A stretch of DNA of 64,000 bases, taken from contig JAOARB010000032.1 in assembly GCA_025210775.1 (NCBI GenBank), forward strand, positions 124,001 through 188,000. The letters are read 5' to 3'. A model generated the notes under the pieces. That model worked only from the letters and a program-made list of their open reading frames with translations, did not search any database and was not told where the DNA came from. The stretch comes from Prolixibacteraceae bacterium. GTDB lineage: Bacteria > Bacteroidota > Bacteroidia > Bacteroidales > Prolixibacteraceae. Below, piece by piece: positions 1 to 11,333 of this stretch (within the stretch, counting starts at the first letter, position 1; each line of letters begins with the position of its first letter). The translations under genes and the position numbers were made by a program.

Positions 1-3000
1 TGGTCTATTGCAGAGATATAATCTTTTGATTCCTCAGGACTTCTATCTCCAAAATTCCATTTATATTTGATTGCACCAGGAGTAGCAGTAAAAGTAATCT
101 CTTTAGGAGAACAGTCTCCATCTGCAGAAGCATTACTACTCAAATCAAACGTAGGCTTCGGTGCCACAGCAATAATTCTCTCAGAAGAGTTTGAACATTC
201 AAAACCTCCTGTGGTCTTATACGCAGTCAACTTCATTTTGAAATTAAACTTAGTAAAGTCAGCATTGGTATATGTATGAACAGGATTTTCAATATTTGAA
301 TCTTCAGCTCCATCTTCATCAAAATCCCAAGAGTACCTATCCGCATACTGTGTATGATTCTGAATAGTTGCTTCCACTGGACTACAACCTCCATCTGAAG
401 TATAATCGAAATCAACTAATGGCATTGGGTGAACCTTCACAGGATTAGGAGCAGTAAACTCACTCACACAAAATTTATTAGTTACTTTCAAGATAATATT
501 CTGATCTTTTACCCTATTACTCATGTTACGGATCACAAATCCAGCTGCTGGATCTTGTTCATGTGAAAGTACTGTAATATCAGTTGCATCTGCAGCATCA
601 ATAGCTCTCCATTGATATTGGTAAGTATTGATTGCTTCATCTCCAGTCGTCGTATTATTTACTGTCACTTGTATAGGTGAACAGCCTTCCAAGTTAGATG
701 TGATATCAAATGATGCATGTGGTTGTGATAAGAACTCAAACTGAACCTCTTTCTCTTGAGGAGCACAGGCTCCGTTTTCCACAGTTGCTTTAAATACATA
801 CACACCATAATCACTTACAGTGACAGTTGGTGTTTTAGAGTGTTCATCATTAAAATTGGCAGTAGCACCAACAGGACCACGAACCAAAGACCAAGTAAGA
901 TTTAAATAATCACCAACAACTTTAACTTCAAGATCGGCATCTTTATCACATTCAGGATTAGTAGGTGGATCAATAGTCACTACTGGTGTTTCTCTCATAT
1001 CCACTTCTATCTCATCAACAGTAGTACATCTATGAGCTTCCATTCCGCCACCATCGGTAGCAATATTACTAACGATCCATTGGAAGATATAGTGACCTTT
1101 ATTACTTACAACAAATTCCGTTGTATTGTTATGTGGATTCGGTATTGCCGTGATAGTTCCATCAGAACCAGGACCAGGCTTTAACTGCCAAGTTCCTATC
1201 TCTCCTGGTAATAAAGCACCAGCAGTCAATTGACCTCTTAGTCCACAGAATTCAGTTGTTGTTTTATCAATTGCAGGAGTAGGTTTGCGAACAATAATCA
1301 CATCCACACTTCCACCGCCTTGACAAACATTGCCTTCTCTATCGTTCAAAGTAACTCCTACAGCATAAACACCTGGAGCCTTACCTGTTGGATCAAATTG
1401 ATATGAATCAGTATTTGCTCCTACAACAGGAGTTCCTTTTTCTGTCCAAACAAAATTTTGATATCCAATACCACTACCTCCTGCATAAACAGGGTTGATC
1501 GTAAATACTCCATCTCCCTGACAAATGTAGATTGGTGATGGTGCAAAAGTTACACTTATTGGCTCCTTCACCTCGATGGTTATCATCGTTGTGCTAGGAC
1601 AAACAGCCTTATCGGCATTGTACACCAACCACTGTAGTTCATAAGTTCCCGCTTTACTAAATTCAGCATGGGCAGCAGGATCTGCTTCTCCAGTAGGAGC
1701 ACCTACTGTCGTAGCTGTAAATGTTACCGTTCCAGGTCCAGCAACTTTACTCCACTCTCCTTGAATACCTGCAAAACCAACAGCAGAACCATTTACCTCT
1801 AATCCTGCATTATTAAATACTTTTCCAGAATTAGATCCCAAAAGATCGACCTCTTTAAGACAAGTAAAATATCTATTTGCAGCCAATTTTTTTACCGTAC
1901 CTCCAACTGTATTAACTTCCGCTTTAGCAACAGGAGTTTCTTTTACCTCAATAGTAAAATCTTTAGTTGCTGTACATGTCCCACTAATAGGGTCACTTAC
2001 ATTTAGAGTTAAGGTGTATACTCCAGGAGGAATATTACCAGTCTCTAATGTTAAGTTTCGAAGATTCGTTGCAGGAGCACCTCCTATAGGATTCTTCAAT
2101 CTATTAGTAATATCAAATGCAGAACCAACCTTCATTGTCCACTGATAAGTATAAGCATCATAATCTCCAGAAGTCTCTTTCGAACCACCACTAATCACTG
2201 GTTGTATCGCAAGATCGTTTCCAGTACACACTTTTGCATTACCTACAAATCCGGTAAGATCATCCCCAATCTGAATTGGTTGAACAAAGAAAACTTTAAC
2301 AGAACTTGACTCAGGACAATCATGTCCACCATAAGAAGAAGTTATGGTCCATGTCAAAGTAAAATTACCACTAGTGCCAGGTTTTCTATAAATCTTGGTA
2401 TTTGGATCATTGACATCATCAAATGTAACTGCTCTTACAGGATTTACCGTCCATTTACCAACTCGTCCTAATCCATTAATCGGATTTATAGCATTGGCTG
2501 CTAAAGTAACTTCATCTCCACAAGTCTGCTGATCGACACCAGCATTAGATGTTTGATGAGGAATTATTGCAACTTTAAATGTAGCAGAAGTTCCTCCAAT
2601 ACCACGACCATCAGTAGCTGTAAGTGTGATATAATACAACCCATCATTATCCAATTTTAACGATGCATTTTTATCCGTTATATTACCATCTACAATTTGA
2701 GTATTAGCATCTGTTTCACTCAAAGGATCATCATCAAAATCTCGTCTTTTAGCAGTCCATCTATATTCACTAAAAGTACCTGACCCCCCAGTTAGTTCAA
2801 CCAAATCTTGAAGAGGAAGAAGAACCCCTGCTTCTTGACATACTTGTTGATCTCCTTCAGGTCTAGCATTTGATCCTGCGACAAACTCAACTTTTACTGT
2901 TTTAACATCTTCACATAATTTTATTCCAGCAGGAGTTTCATTATAAACACTCCATTTAAAAGTATAAACACCTGCATTAACTATCGTTACATTAGATGCT

Positions 3001-6000
3001 TTAACATTGGATTTCCATGGAACGATTCCTGCATCAATATCTGGTCCAGCAACCATCACCCATTCACCTATCAATAAATCACCAGCAATATCAGGATCTG
3101 TTCCTATCACTGATTTATTTTCTCCTAATAAATTGATGTTATTATCAGAAGTAATTACTTGAAGGTTTGCACTTGTTCCATCCGTTCCAGCTTTATACTG
3201 AACTGTAGCACCTGGAGTTCCCCATGCTGCTGCATCTGGAATCTGAATTCCTGCAATTGGATTCTCTAAAATATGGATTTTAAAAGTAACCGTTTGGGAT
3301 TGAATAGAACCATGTTTATCTGTCGCTTTCAAAGTTACAGTATAATTCCCTTCCTCAACAGTATTGTCAGTTCTAATCTGCGGAGCTCTAATGTCACTTG
3401 CAGTTAGAACAGTCGCAGTAACATCTGATGCATCAGCATCTTTTATTACTTTCCATTCATAAGTAATACCATCAGCACTTCCACCTGCCACTTTTACAAG
3501 TGCATTTAGAGCTTGATTATTATCTCCACGACAGAAATAGAAGTCGTTAATAGGGTCTATAACAATAGGTTCTACAAAGTTAAGAACCACTCTTAAGTTT
3601 TGATCACAAGTAATATTACTTAAAACCCATTTTGTTAAAACTTGACCATATGTTGGTGAAGTGTATGTAAACGTAGGTCCTACTGGTTCATTATTCCATC
3701 TACCACCATCAAAACGTTGCCATTTACCACTTACATCACCCACAGGAATAGCTCCATTATCACTACCCACCATTTCAATATTCTTTCCAATAATAAAATA
3801 TTCCGGGTTAGCAGGGTCAAAAGCTTGTGCTTTCTGAATAACTCCAGGTGTACCATAATTCTCTGGGACAGCTACAACAGTAGCTTTTGTAACCTGAACT
3901 TGTGGCAACATCGCTTTTGTTACATGAAAAACACGTGTGGCATTATCACTGCTTAATTCTCTATATGGATCTTTTACTGTCAAGGTTACATTATAAGTAC
4001 CTTCCGATGCATTTGCAAAATCAAAACGAACATTCTTATCATTTGCCGCATCGTCTTTTAATAATGCACTAAAATCAGCAGCATCTCCATCTTTAGTGAT
4101 CGTATAAGCATAATTGGTTATTGCAGCGGAACCACCTGTTACGGTAAATCCATCTCCTATCTCCACCTCTCCATCAGAAGGACAACGAGTGGTTTCTGGA
4201 TCAGCATCAACATTCACTGCTTCAACAAATGTCACTTCCATTGAAATTTGAGGAGCTCTATTCGTTGCAGGAGTCATTCCACTATTGATAGTATAGGTTA
4301 ATGTATAAGTACCAAAATCTGTAACGCTTACTTTAGGATTATGTCTGTCTGCATGATCAAAAGATGCTGTTGCTTTATTAACAGTCCAAACACCAGAAAT
4401 GTGATCCGCTGGATCATCATCAGGTTGCGTACCTCCTAGTACTTTATTGAAACCTCTGATATCTACACTCTTACCAACAACAATATATTTTGGACTACCT
4501 GCAGTATGTCCAATATTTTCCTGGATAGCATCCCCAATAGTTGTAGTTGCTGCAGGAATTTCAGCTGCAGCTTCAGGTACCTCAAGAATATGTACATGAA
4601 CCTCTTTTTCTACAGGAATACAAACTCCTGCTCTTTGCGTAAGCTTCAATTTTAGATCAAAGTCCCCTGTCGTTCCTGTATTAAATGCTGGCTTCTCGAT
4701 AGCAGTATCATTCAATTTACCACTAGCATCTGTCCATAAGATGTCATAATCATTAGTCAATGCCGCACCTGTTAATACTGTACCATCTTTTTCAACCTCA
4801 GGAGTCATGGTTGCCACATCCCCTTTATTGAAATAAAGATCATCAGAACCAAAATCAATTGTTACTGGAGCATGATAAGTAATATTCACATCATCAAAAT
4901 CTGTAACTACAATACCAACTTTAGAATTGGTCACTGTCCAACGATAAGTATAAGTACCGTACGCATCCACCGTAACTTGAGAATCTATATTATTCTTTGA
5001 AGTAATGTTTGTTGTTCCTGGACCAGCAATTTGAGTCCAAGTACCTTGACCAATACCACCAGCAGAAATTCCCCAAAGAACAGCATCCATTGTAGTAGAT
5101 GTTCCACAAACAGCTTTATCTCGTCCTGCATTTGCTTCCAATCGATCAACTACTTCCATTGGTAATCCTGGAGAATCAGCAACACAAACATCATCCACAA
5201 CATCTTTTACATGAGCAACAAAACGATAAACACCTGGTATTGTTGCACTATAATTAGGAATGGCATCTGTTGAAACATTCCTATCTGTTACACCTCCTGG
5301 TTTAGTTACATCCCAAGAATATGTATAAGCACCAGACCCTCCTGTCACTTTAACTTCAGGATGTAATGTCGTTGGACCAGCAAGACCATCCTCAGGAACT
5401 ACTGTACCCAAACCTGGTTTTACAACTACCGTAATTGGTTCATAAACATGAATCTTAATCAAGGTATGATCATCACAAGGTACATCATGACCAGGAACCA
5501 AACCTGCAACATTATTTTTTACAGTAAATTTAAAATCATAAATCCCTGGTTGTAATCCATTCACATCTAATGAAGCTGTCGAAGCCAATACTGGAGCAAC
5601 TGTTCCACCAGGTTTGTTAAGAATCGACCATTTACCATGCATTGTACCTGTAGGAGCACCTCCGTCATGCAAACCATTCAAATGTACCGAAGTACCACAA
5701 ACTCGATATTCAGAACCAGCAACAACTTCAACTAAATTGTTACCACCAACCTGAGTTGCAGTAGCAGATGTATTTGGTTGATCTGAAACGGTTATAGTAA
5801 ACACTCCTGAAGCGGTACATCCAGCAACGTCAGTAGCAGTATATCTAATCTTAAAATCACCACTAGCAGCAGGAGTAAAAACAAACGCCTCTTCATTACC
5901 ATCAACATCAAGTATTGTTGTTGCATTTAAAGAGCCAGGAGCAGGTTCACTCACCATTTCCCATTTATGTTTTCTACCTGCTGGATTTCCACCAATTGTT

Positions 6001-9000
6001 TGAGGTCTGAATGTAAATGGCACCCCATTACAAGCAAAAAATTTCTCAGTAGTTACACTTAAATCCGACACATTAATTGTATAGTCTTTTGTATAACCAC
6101 ACTCTTCAGCTGTTCCTGGATTATTACGCACATTAAAACGTACCGTAAATTCTCCTCTTACAGTTTTACCTGAAGCTAAAGTAGAACTAAACTGATAACT
6201 ACCATCAGCCTGTAGTGTTACCAAACCAGTCATTTGAGCTGGAGTTAGATCAACACCATCTTGATCTGTAGCTACACCACCAGTGCCACTTCCAGTTCCT
6301 GATACAGTAACAATAACATTATTTGGATCAGGCTTCAATGAAGATGGTTTAACAGGCTTCAATATTTGGTTATCACCCGGACACTTATCATAGCTTAAAA
6401 GCTCTGGGATAAATTGAGGTGAAGGTGGGATCACAATATCTTTAATCTTCTCATAAGTCTCCTCATAATCAGAACCAGCTATCGTACGTGTTATTTTTGT
6501 CTTAACTTGAAGTTTGACATGAATCGTTATATCTGCTCCAGTATAATTTGGATAATTAAAGCCTAAGGTATTACCAAACCCTTGTGAGTTAAAACCACCA
6601 CCATCATTAACATCCACAAACCATTCACGAACAACCGTTTTCTCTGCAGCAGGATCCGCTACTGGATCTTTAAAGTCTGCATCAATATATGAGTCATCTG
6701 AAAATGAATACTGTCCTCTACATTTATTTGTTTCATCCACCGTAAAATCAGCACCAACACGATAAATGATTACATTTTTCGTTATAGGTACAGAATTACA
6801 TCCACTCTTTTTTACAATTAATTCTACAGGATACTGATGTTTGGTTGAGTTTAATCCAGTATAACCCGGATTATCGAATGTATACTCATCTACACCATTT
6901 AAATCTGTATCATTTAATGTTTTTGTTGTACCATTTCCAAAATCAACTTCAAATTCTGTTCCTGGTTCAATATAACTAGACCCCGTAAGATCAATTACAA
7001 CATCACGCTTTTCTGTTACCGCTTTGTCTAAAATATAGTAACCATTGTGTCCTTTAATAGTAAATGCTCCAGCAGGATCAACCACTTTGAGGTTCTTACT
7101 AATGGTATTCGTTTTACATCCATTGGCACTAGATACTGCCAATGTGATTTGATATTCTCCTTCTGCAATAAAATCAAATACCAAGTTTCTATTGTTATTG
7201 GCCACAGGAGTAACATCCGTTGCAGTTGTAACATTACGAACGGTCCATACATATGAAAGACCTGAACCTGTAGAGACGTTTGTAAAAGTAACATTTCCAC
7301 TATTCAAACAATATGCATCAGCAGGGATCATAAAGTTAGGATCTACTTTAGGATGGACTCGAACTGTTCTTGTTTGAATATTTTGACATGCATTCGCCAC
7401 CGAAGTAACAGATACTGTTAATGTATATTCTTTAGGAGTATTCCCATCTCCAGCATAAGCATAACTGTGATCAAGTGTCCATCCATCAACAACCATTTGT
7501 GCTTGAGTCTTATTCAAAACAGCACTTCCATCACCCCAATCAATACGATAAGTTGTTCCAGCACTTTTCGGTGAAATAGCAGTCAAATCTAATGTATATT
7601 CTGCCATATCCGCATCTACATCTCCAACACCAGGAGCTTCAGTACATAGTTCAATAACTCCAGCAGGTAGATTAACATCGACAGTCTCAACTTTAAATCG
7701 ATGACTTGTTGTTTCTGGACGACAAGCTGTAGATAATTCTAATGTCGCCTGGTATTCTTTATTTCCAGGTAATGTAACATTTGGAATTTCCTTGGTTCGC
7801 TCTGCTAAAGGAACCAACTCTGCGCCAGTAGTTGCAGCAGCACCAGTATCCCACTCTTTAATAGACCATTTATATGTTTTATTAACCCCTTTTGAATTAT
7901 TTACAAAAGCAATTGGTGTTCCATCACAATTTACTGCAGGAACAGTAAATGCCACTTCGGTTAATGGATTGATCTTAACTTGGAAAAATTTCGACTTAGT
8001 ACACGCTCCAACAGGTGAAGTAACTTCAACATCAATGTTTTTTCTTTGAACAGCATCTCCTGTTCCCGTGTAATCATACTCATGATCCACTGTCCAGGCT
8101 ACCATAACCCCACCTTTAGTAAGGTTACCTGCTCCATTTACAATAAAGGTCTCAACTTCACCTCCACCCCAGTTTACAACGTATTTTGTTCCAGCTCTTG
8201 TAGGAGATGAAAGCGATAGATTAACTTGTGCAGTAGCCTTATTAGAAATAGGATCAACACAAATCTCTTTATTTACTAATACACCATCAGGAACAACGGG
8301 TTTATCAATTACCACTGTTTTAACAGCAGAAGTCGTTGGACAAGCAGTTCGAGTACTAATAACATCAACAGTTAATCTATATTCTCCATTTTGATCAAAA
8401 GTATAGGTCAAATCAGGATTAACAGTTCTAGCCAAATCATCCGTAGTACCATCTGGTTTCTCGATATGCCATTCATATACTACAGTAGCATGTTTTGCTG
8501 AACAACTAAAATCAAGATCAACAGAAGGATCTGCACAAACAGGGCCTGTAGGACCACCTGTAATAGTTGGAGCTGTTGGGTACACTACAACAACAGGTGA
8601 CGTTTCTACATCTTGACAAAGACCATTGGTTGCAGTTAATTTAACTGGATATTCAGTAACAACATCCGGAGTTAATGTATTATATGTATGTGCTTTTGTA
8701 ATAACTCTAGCAGGACCTGCTGCACCAGTATAAATATCTTCAACCGTACCATCTCCCCAATCTACAGTAACTTTTGTCGCTGCAATCAAAGGCAATACCT
8801 TATTAAGATCATACGATACTGTAACAGTTTCACCCATTCGAGCACAAACAAAATGTTTATCTAGAGCAAAAGTGGCATCTGGTCTTTTATAAATCGTGAT
8901 ATTTCCAGCATCTCTATTAACACAAGAACTAGATCCTCCTTCAACAGCAACTTCTAAAGGAACAGTAAAAATACCATCATCATTAAATTCTGCATTTGGA

Positions 9001-10301
9001 ACACCTGAGATATCAATAGATGCATTTTGTCTATCCGCATTATTAATAACAACATCAGCTGCAGTAGTTGTCCATGTTATTTTATCATAACGAGGATGTC
9101 TAGGATTATTATCTGTAAAAGAGATATCCACACTGTTTGAAGCAGGCTTACAAATTGTACTCTCCGTAACAACAGGAAGCGGAGCAGAAACAATACGTAT
9201 AAACGCTTCCGCAGGTTCTGAAAAACCACAAGCATTCTGGTTGATCAGACGTAAACGAAATAATTTCCCCTCATCAGCTGCAGTAGTAGCAGGAATCTTT
9301 ATAAATTTATAATCTGCACCTCTACGAGGAGCCACAGTTGGATATGGGTAAGGAATCAGTGGCCCATGAAAAGCACCATTCGATTTTACAGTATAATTTA
9401 CTCCATTGGGAACTGCTGCAACAAAGCCCCCCACACGAGTATTACTAACCTCAACACCCGCAAGAAATGTACCTTGTGCTTCACCATTATCCAAACCATA
9501 TTCCCAATATGTTAATCGTTTTTCATTATTTATTGGAGGTGTAGTTCCAGTAAAATCCTCATCAGGATACTGGTCCTCTTGACAATTCCACACGCTATGA
9601 TCTTCAAATGGATTCTCAATAACTTGTTCATCCCCCATACAAACATTATAATAAACCTTTCCTCCCTCAACAGTTACTGCCGTTTCATAACCAGTTACAG
9701 CACCAATAGTTATAGGGTTTAGTTTATCATCTTTAAACCAAACATTTGTTCCAGGTGCATTAATTTTCTCAATTAGCACTCCATCAACAAAAATTTGCAT
9801 TGTTGGTTTGTAATAACATTTAATCTCTGGAGATGCTTCATCAAAACTAGCAGCAATTGGAACAGTTGGTTTTGGCTCATAAGAGACATACTGTAAAAGT
9901 CCAACAGTAACTACATTAGCTACTAAATCTGAACCAGCCTCATCTGCAGGATCATATCGAAGTTCTTTAGTAGCTGCTCCATTATCAAAATCAATTACAA
10001 AACGTACAGGTTTTTTCACATTACCTTTTACGTTTGCATATGCTCGATAAATAACATCAAATGGTGCACATGGTGGATTTGGTAAGGATGTAATTCTAGA
10101 TCCATCAAAATAAGTTCCACATGTACCACAAGCAGATGAAGAGTAATTTGGAGTTAATCCTTTACCCGTCAACTGATCTCCTTGCGCAAACACATTTGTT
10201 GCAATAGATAAAACACCCATTATCAAAAACAGATGTTTCCACGGCCGGCTACGTCCCCGTATACCTCTATTCTTAAAAAAATCTCGCCATAAAATACTCA
10301 T
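1..10301 (-). CDS. Giant secreted PKD/Ig-like repeat protein (C-terminus beyond window)
   Basis: An open minus-strand frame runs from an ATG at 10301 to the window edge, more than 3,430 codons without a stop; I checked the same frame at the start, near 5075 and at positions 1-62. The N-terminus has a long basic n-region (about 23 residues), a hydrophobic stretch and a likely cleavage after FAQ near residue 43, so it should be exported. The rest is a chain of beta-sandwich units of roughly 80-150 residues with PKD-type signatures (WNFGD, WDFDEDG, VDWGDGT, IDWGDG), recurring GxWxxxxGP motifs and many paired cysteines (for example CxxxVxVxVxP). This architecture matches Bacteroidota cell-surface adhesins, including SprB-like gliding or T9SS-exported proteins. 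The C-terminal sorting or gliding-associated domain that would settle the class lies outside the window. No catalytic domain was recognised. Confidence 0.85.
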   Translation of the reverse strand, partial: MSILWRDFFKNRGIRGRSRPWKHLFLIMGVLSIATNVFAQGDQLTGKGLTPNYSSSACGTCGTYFDGSRITSLPNPPCAPFDVIYRAYANVKGNVKKPVRFVIDFDNGAATKELRYDPADEAGSDLVANVVTVGLLQYVSYEPKPTVPIAASFDEASPEIKCYYKPTMQIFVDGVLIEKINAPGTNVWFKDDKLNPITIGAVTGYETAVTVEGGKVYYNVCMGDEQVIENPFEDHSVWNCQEDQYPDEDFTGTTPPINNEKRLTYWEYGLDNGEAQGTFLAGVEVSNTRVGGFVAAVPNGVNYTVKSNGAFHGPLIPYPYPTVAPRRGADYKFIKIPATTAADEGKLFRLRLINQNACGFSEPAEAFIRIVSAPLPVVTESTICKPASNSVDISFTDNNPRHPRYDKITWTTTAADVVINNADRQNASIDISGVPNAEFNDDGIFTVPLEVAVEGGSSSCVNRDAGNITIYKRPDATFALDKHFVCARMGETVTVSYDLNKVLPLIAATKVTVDWGDGTVEDIYTGAAGPARVITKAHTYNTLTPDVVTEYPVKLTATNGLCQDVETSPVVVVYPTAPTITGGPTGPVCADPSVDLDFSCSAKHATVVYEWHIEKPDGTTDDLARTVNPDLTYTFDQNGEYRLTVDVISTRTACPTTSAVKTVVIDKPVVPDGVLVNKEICVDPISNKATAQVNLSLSSPTRAGTKYVVNWGGGEVETFIVNGAGNLTKGGVMVAWTVDHEYDYTGTGDAVQRKNIDVEVTSPVGACTKSKFFQVKINPLTEVAFTVPAVNCDGTPIAFVNNSKGVNKTYKWSIKEWDTGAAATTGAELVPLAERTKEIPNVTLPGNKEYQATLELSTACRPETTSHRFKVETVDVNLPAGVIELCTEAPGVGDVDADMAEYTLDLTAISPKSAGTTYRIDWGDGSAVLNKTQAQMVVDGWTLDHSYAYAGDGNTPKEYTLTVSVTSVANACQNIQTRTVRVHPKVDPNFMIPADAYCLNSGNVTFTNVSTGSGLSYVWTVRNVTTATDVTPVANNNRNLVFDFIAEGEYQITLAVSSANGCKTNTISKNLKVVDPAGAFTIKGHNGYYILDKAVTEKRDVVIDLTGSSYIEPGTEFEVDFGNGTTKTLNDTDLNGVDEYTFDNPGYTGLNSTKHQYPVELIVKKSGCNSVPITKNVIIYRVGADFTVDETNKCRGQYSFSDDSYIDADFKDPVADPAAEKTVVREWFVDVNDGGGFNSQGFGNTLGFNYPNYTGADITIHVKLQVKTKITRTIAGSDYEETYEKIKDIVIPPSPQFIPELLSYDKCPGDNQILKPVKPSSLKPDPNNVIVTVSGTGSGTGGVATDQDGVDLTPAQMTGLVTLQADGSYQFSSTLASGKTVRGEFTVRFNVRNNPGTAEECGYTKDYTINVSDLSVTTEKFFACNGVPFTFRPQTIGGNPAGRKHKWEMVSEPAPGSLNATTILDVDGNEEAFVFTPAASGDFKIRYTATDVAGCTASGVFTITVSDQPNTSATATQVGGNNLVEVVAGSEYRVCGTSVHLNGLHDGGAPTGTMHGKWSILNKPGGTVAPVLASTASLDVNGLQPGIYDFKFTVKNNVAGLVPGHDVPCDDHTLIKIHVYEPITVVVKPGLGTVVPEDGLAGPTTLHPEVKVTGGSGAYTYSWDVTKPGGVTDRNVSTDAIPNYSATIPGVYRFVAHVKDVVDDVCVADSPGLPMEVVDRLEANAGRDKAVCGTSTTMDAVLWGISAGGIGQGTWTQIAGPGTTNITSKNNIDSQVTVDAYGTYTYRWTVTNSKVGIVVTDFDDVNITYHAPVTIDFGSDDLYFNKGDVATMTPEVEKDGTVLTGAALTNDYDILWTDASGKLNDTAIEKPAFNTGTTGDFDLKLKLTQRAGVCIPVEKEVHVHILEVPEAAAEIPAATTTIGDAIQENIGHTAGSPKYIVVGKSVDIRGFNKVLGGTQPDDDPADHISGVWTVNKATASFDHADRHNPKVSVTDFGTYTLTYTINSGMTPATNRAPQISMEVTFVEAVNVDADPETTRCPSDGEVEIGDGFTVTGGSAAITNYAYTITKDGDAADFSALLKDDAANDKNVRFDFANASEGTYNVTLTVKDPYRELSSDNATRVFHVTKAMLPQVQVTKATVVAVPENYGTPGVIQKAQAFDPANPEYFIIGKNIEMVGSDNGAIPVGDVSGKWQRFDGGRWNNEPVGPTFTYTSPTYGQVLTKWVLSNITCDQNLRVVLNFVEPIVIDPINDFYFCRGDNNQALNALVKVAGGSADGITYEWKVIKDADASDVTATVLTASDIRAPQIRTDNTVEEGNYTVTLKATDKHGSIQSQTVTFKIHILENPIAGIQIPDAAAWGTPGATVQYKAGTDGTSANLQVITSDNNINLLGENKSVIGTDPDIAGDLLIGEWVMVAGPDIDAGIVPWKSNVKASNVTIVNAGVYTFKWSVYNETPAGIKLCEDVKTVKVEFVAGSNARPEGDQQVCQEAGVLLPLQDLVELTGGSGTFSEYRWTAKRRDFDDDPLSETDANTQIVDGNITDKNASLKLDNDGLYYITLTATDGRGIGGTSATFKVAIIPHQTSNAGVDQQTCGDEVTLAANAINPINGLGRVGKWTVNPVRAVTFDDVNDPNTKIYRKPGTSGNFTLTWTITSSYGGHDCPESSSVKVFFVQPIQIGDDLTGFVGNAKVCTGNDLAIQPVISGGSKETSGDYDAYTYQWTMKVGSAFDITNRLKNPIGGAPATNLRNLTLETGNIPPGVYTLTLNVSDPISGTCTATKDFTIEVKETPVAKAEVNTVGGTVKKLAANRYFTCLKEVDLLGSNSGKVFNNAGLEVNGSAVGFAGIQGEWSKVAGPGTVTFTATTVGAPTGEADPAAHAEFSKAGTYELQWLVYNADKAVCPSTTMITIEVKEPISVTFAPSPIYICQGDGVFTINPVYAGGSGIGYQNFVWTEKGTPVVGANTDSYQFDPTGKAPGVYAVGVTLNDREGNVCQGGGSVDVIIVRKPTPAIDKTTTEFCGLRGQLTAGALLPGEIGTWQLKPGPGSDGTITAIPNPHNNTTEFVVSNKGHYIFQWIVSNIATDGGGMEAHRCTTVDEIEVDMRETPVVTIDPPTNPECDKDADLEVKVVGDYLNLTWSLVRGPVGATANFNDEHSKTPTVTVSDYGVYVFKATVENGACAPQEKEVQFEFLSQPHASFDITSNLEGCSPIQVTVNNTTTGDEAINTYQYQWRAIDAADATDITVLSHEQDPAAGFVIRNMSNRVKDQNIILKVTNKFCVSEFTAPNPVKVHPMPLVDFDYTSDGGCSPVEATIQNHTQYADRYSWDFDEDGAEDSNIENPVHTYTNADFTKFNFKMKLTAYKTTGGFECSNSSERIIAVAPKPTFDLSSNASADGDCSPKEITFTATPGAIKYKWNFGDRSPEESKDYISAID

Positions 10302-11079
10302 AGCTCTTAAATATTTATTTATTGATTGTTTATTTGCTTTTAATGCAGAAAATGAAAGATGAGAAAGGTTGCCTAACAAAGGCCTCATCTTCTTAGAATT
10401 GAAGAAAGTATCACCACGACATTTCACCTCATGATTTTGAGAAATCACAAAGAATGTTCCACCCTCTTTTTTGTATCGCGCCATCGATCGTTCTTTTACC
10501 AAAATACTAATCACCTAAAACGAAATGCTCAAAATACAGAAGACACAAAAAGACACGAGAAATAACCCCCCAAGAGACAGCGAACCATCTATTACATAAA
10601 TTACTTCTTGCATCTAAACCGTTTCTAAAAAGTGCTATTAATCATAAGTATAATAGTCATTCGTGTTTTTTAACAACTATAAGACTATTAACATGCTTAT
10701 ATTCATAATATTTTATATACAGCGTTAATCAATTCAAAATTAACAATAATAGTCTATTTTCCTTTAACAATAAAAGATAAAGATCCCCAAAATTGGAATT
10801 ATTTTCACTACATACAGTAGCAAATAACCCTAAAACACACTATCATATAAGTTATACCGAAGTAACAAACGATCTCCCCACCATCAGTATGTATAATTTT
10901 CATAATTATAATACACAACACACTAACAATAAAAGAGATATCATAAATCTATAATCATAAGTAATATAATAGTAATTCAACCGTAAAATAATGTTAAATA
11001 AACATCTTATAAAAATATTTTAAGAAGAGAAGAATGAAAAATTAAACGAAGAAGGGATAAAATAAGTTAAATTGTATTT
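10302..11079. other. AT-rich leader/intergenic region upstream of the giant repeat gene
   Basis: No gene or RNA was recognised. About 60-90 bases upstream of the giant gene, at 10358-10389, GATGAG pairs with CTCATC and encloses a second GCCT/AGGC pairing, so the mRNA leader can fold. No clear TAnnTTTG box was found on the minus strand. The rest is AT-rich sequence without ORFs of note. Confidence 0.5.
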
Positions 11080-11242
11080 CTACAATTATGTCGCCCACGT
11101 TGTGGGCTCAGTTCAAGCAATATATTGTTCCATTGCAACACGACATCACATCAACAATATCGTTTTATAAACAATATATCTCAGTGTAATACAAGTTGGT
11201 AATGCCATGGAAACCAAATCCCGAAGGGATGACATAATTGTA
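11080..11242. repeat. MITE/REP-like element, copy 1
   Basis: This 163-bp element is bounded by inverted ends of about 25 bases. The left end reads ACAATTATGTCGCCC and the right end is the reverse form GGGATGACATAATTGTA. Each end carries its own small CCC/GGG palindrome. The interior (GCAATATATTGTTCCA, later AATATCGTTTTATAAAC and GGTAATGCCATG) is nearly identical to copy 2 at 11334-11496. It has no ORF, so it is non-autonomous if mobile. Confidence 0.7.
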
Positions 11243-11265
11243 ATTTCATGATGTTGTATAAAAAA

Positions 11266-11311
11266 CAAATCCCGAAGGGATGATAAAATTGTGTCACCTC
11301 TTCGGGGTTTC
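11266..11311. repeat. Back-to-back pair of the same terminal palindromes
   Basis: AAATCCCGAAGGGATGA (minus-type end) is followed directly by GTGTCACCTCTTCGGGGTTT (plus-type end). These are the terminal motifs of the flanking elements without the interior, as if the inside had been deleted or the ends arose as free REP-like units. Confidence 0.6.
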
Positions 11312-11333
11312 TGTTGTTCTCGTAGTTATTTTG

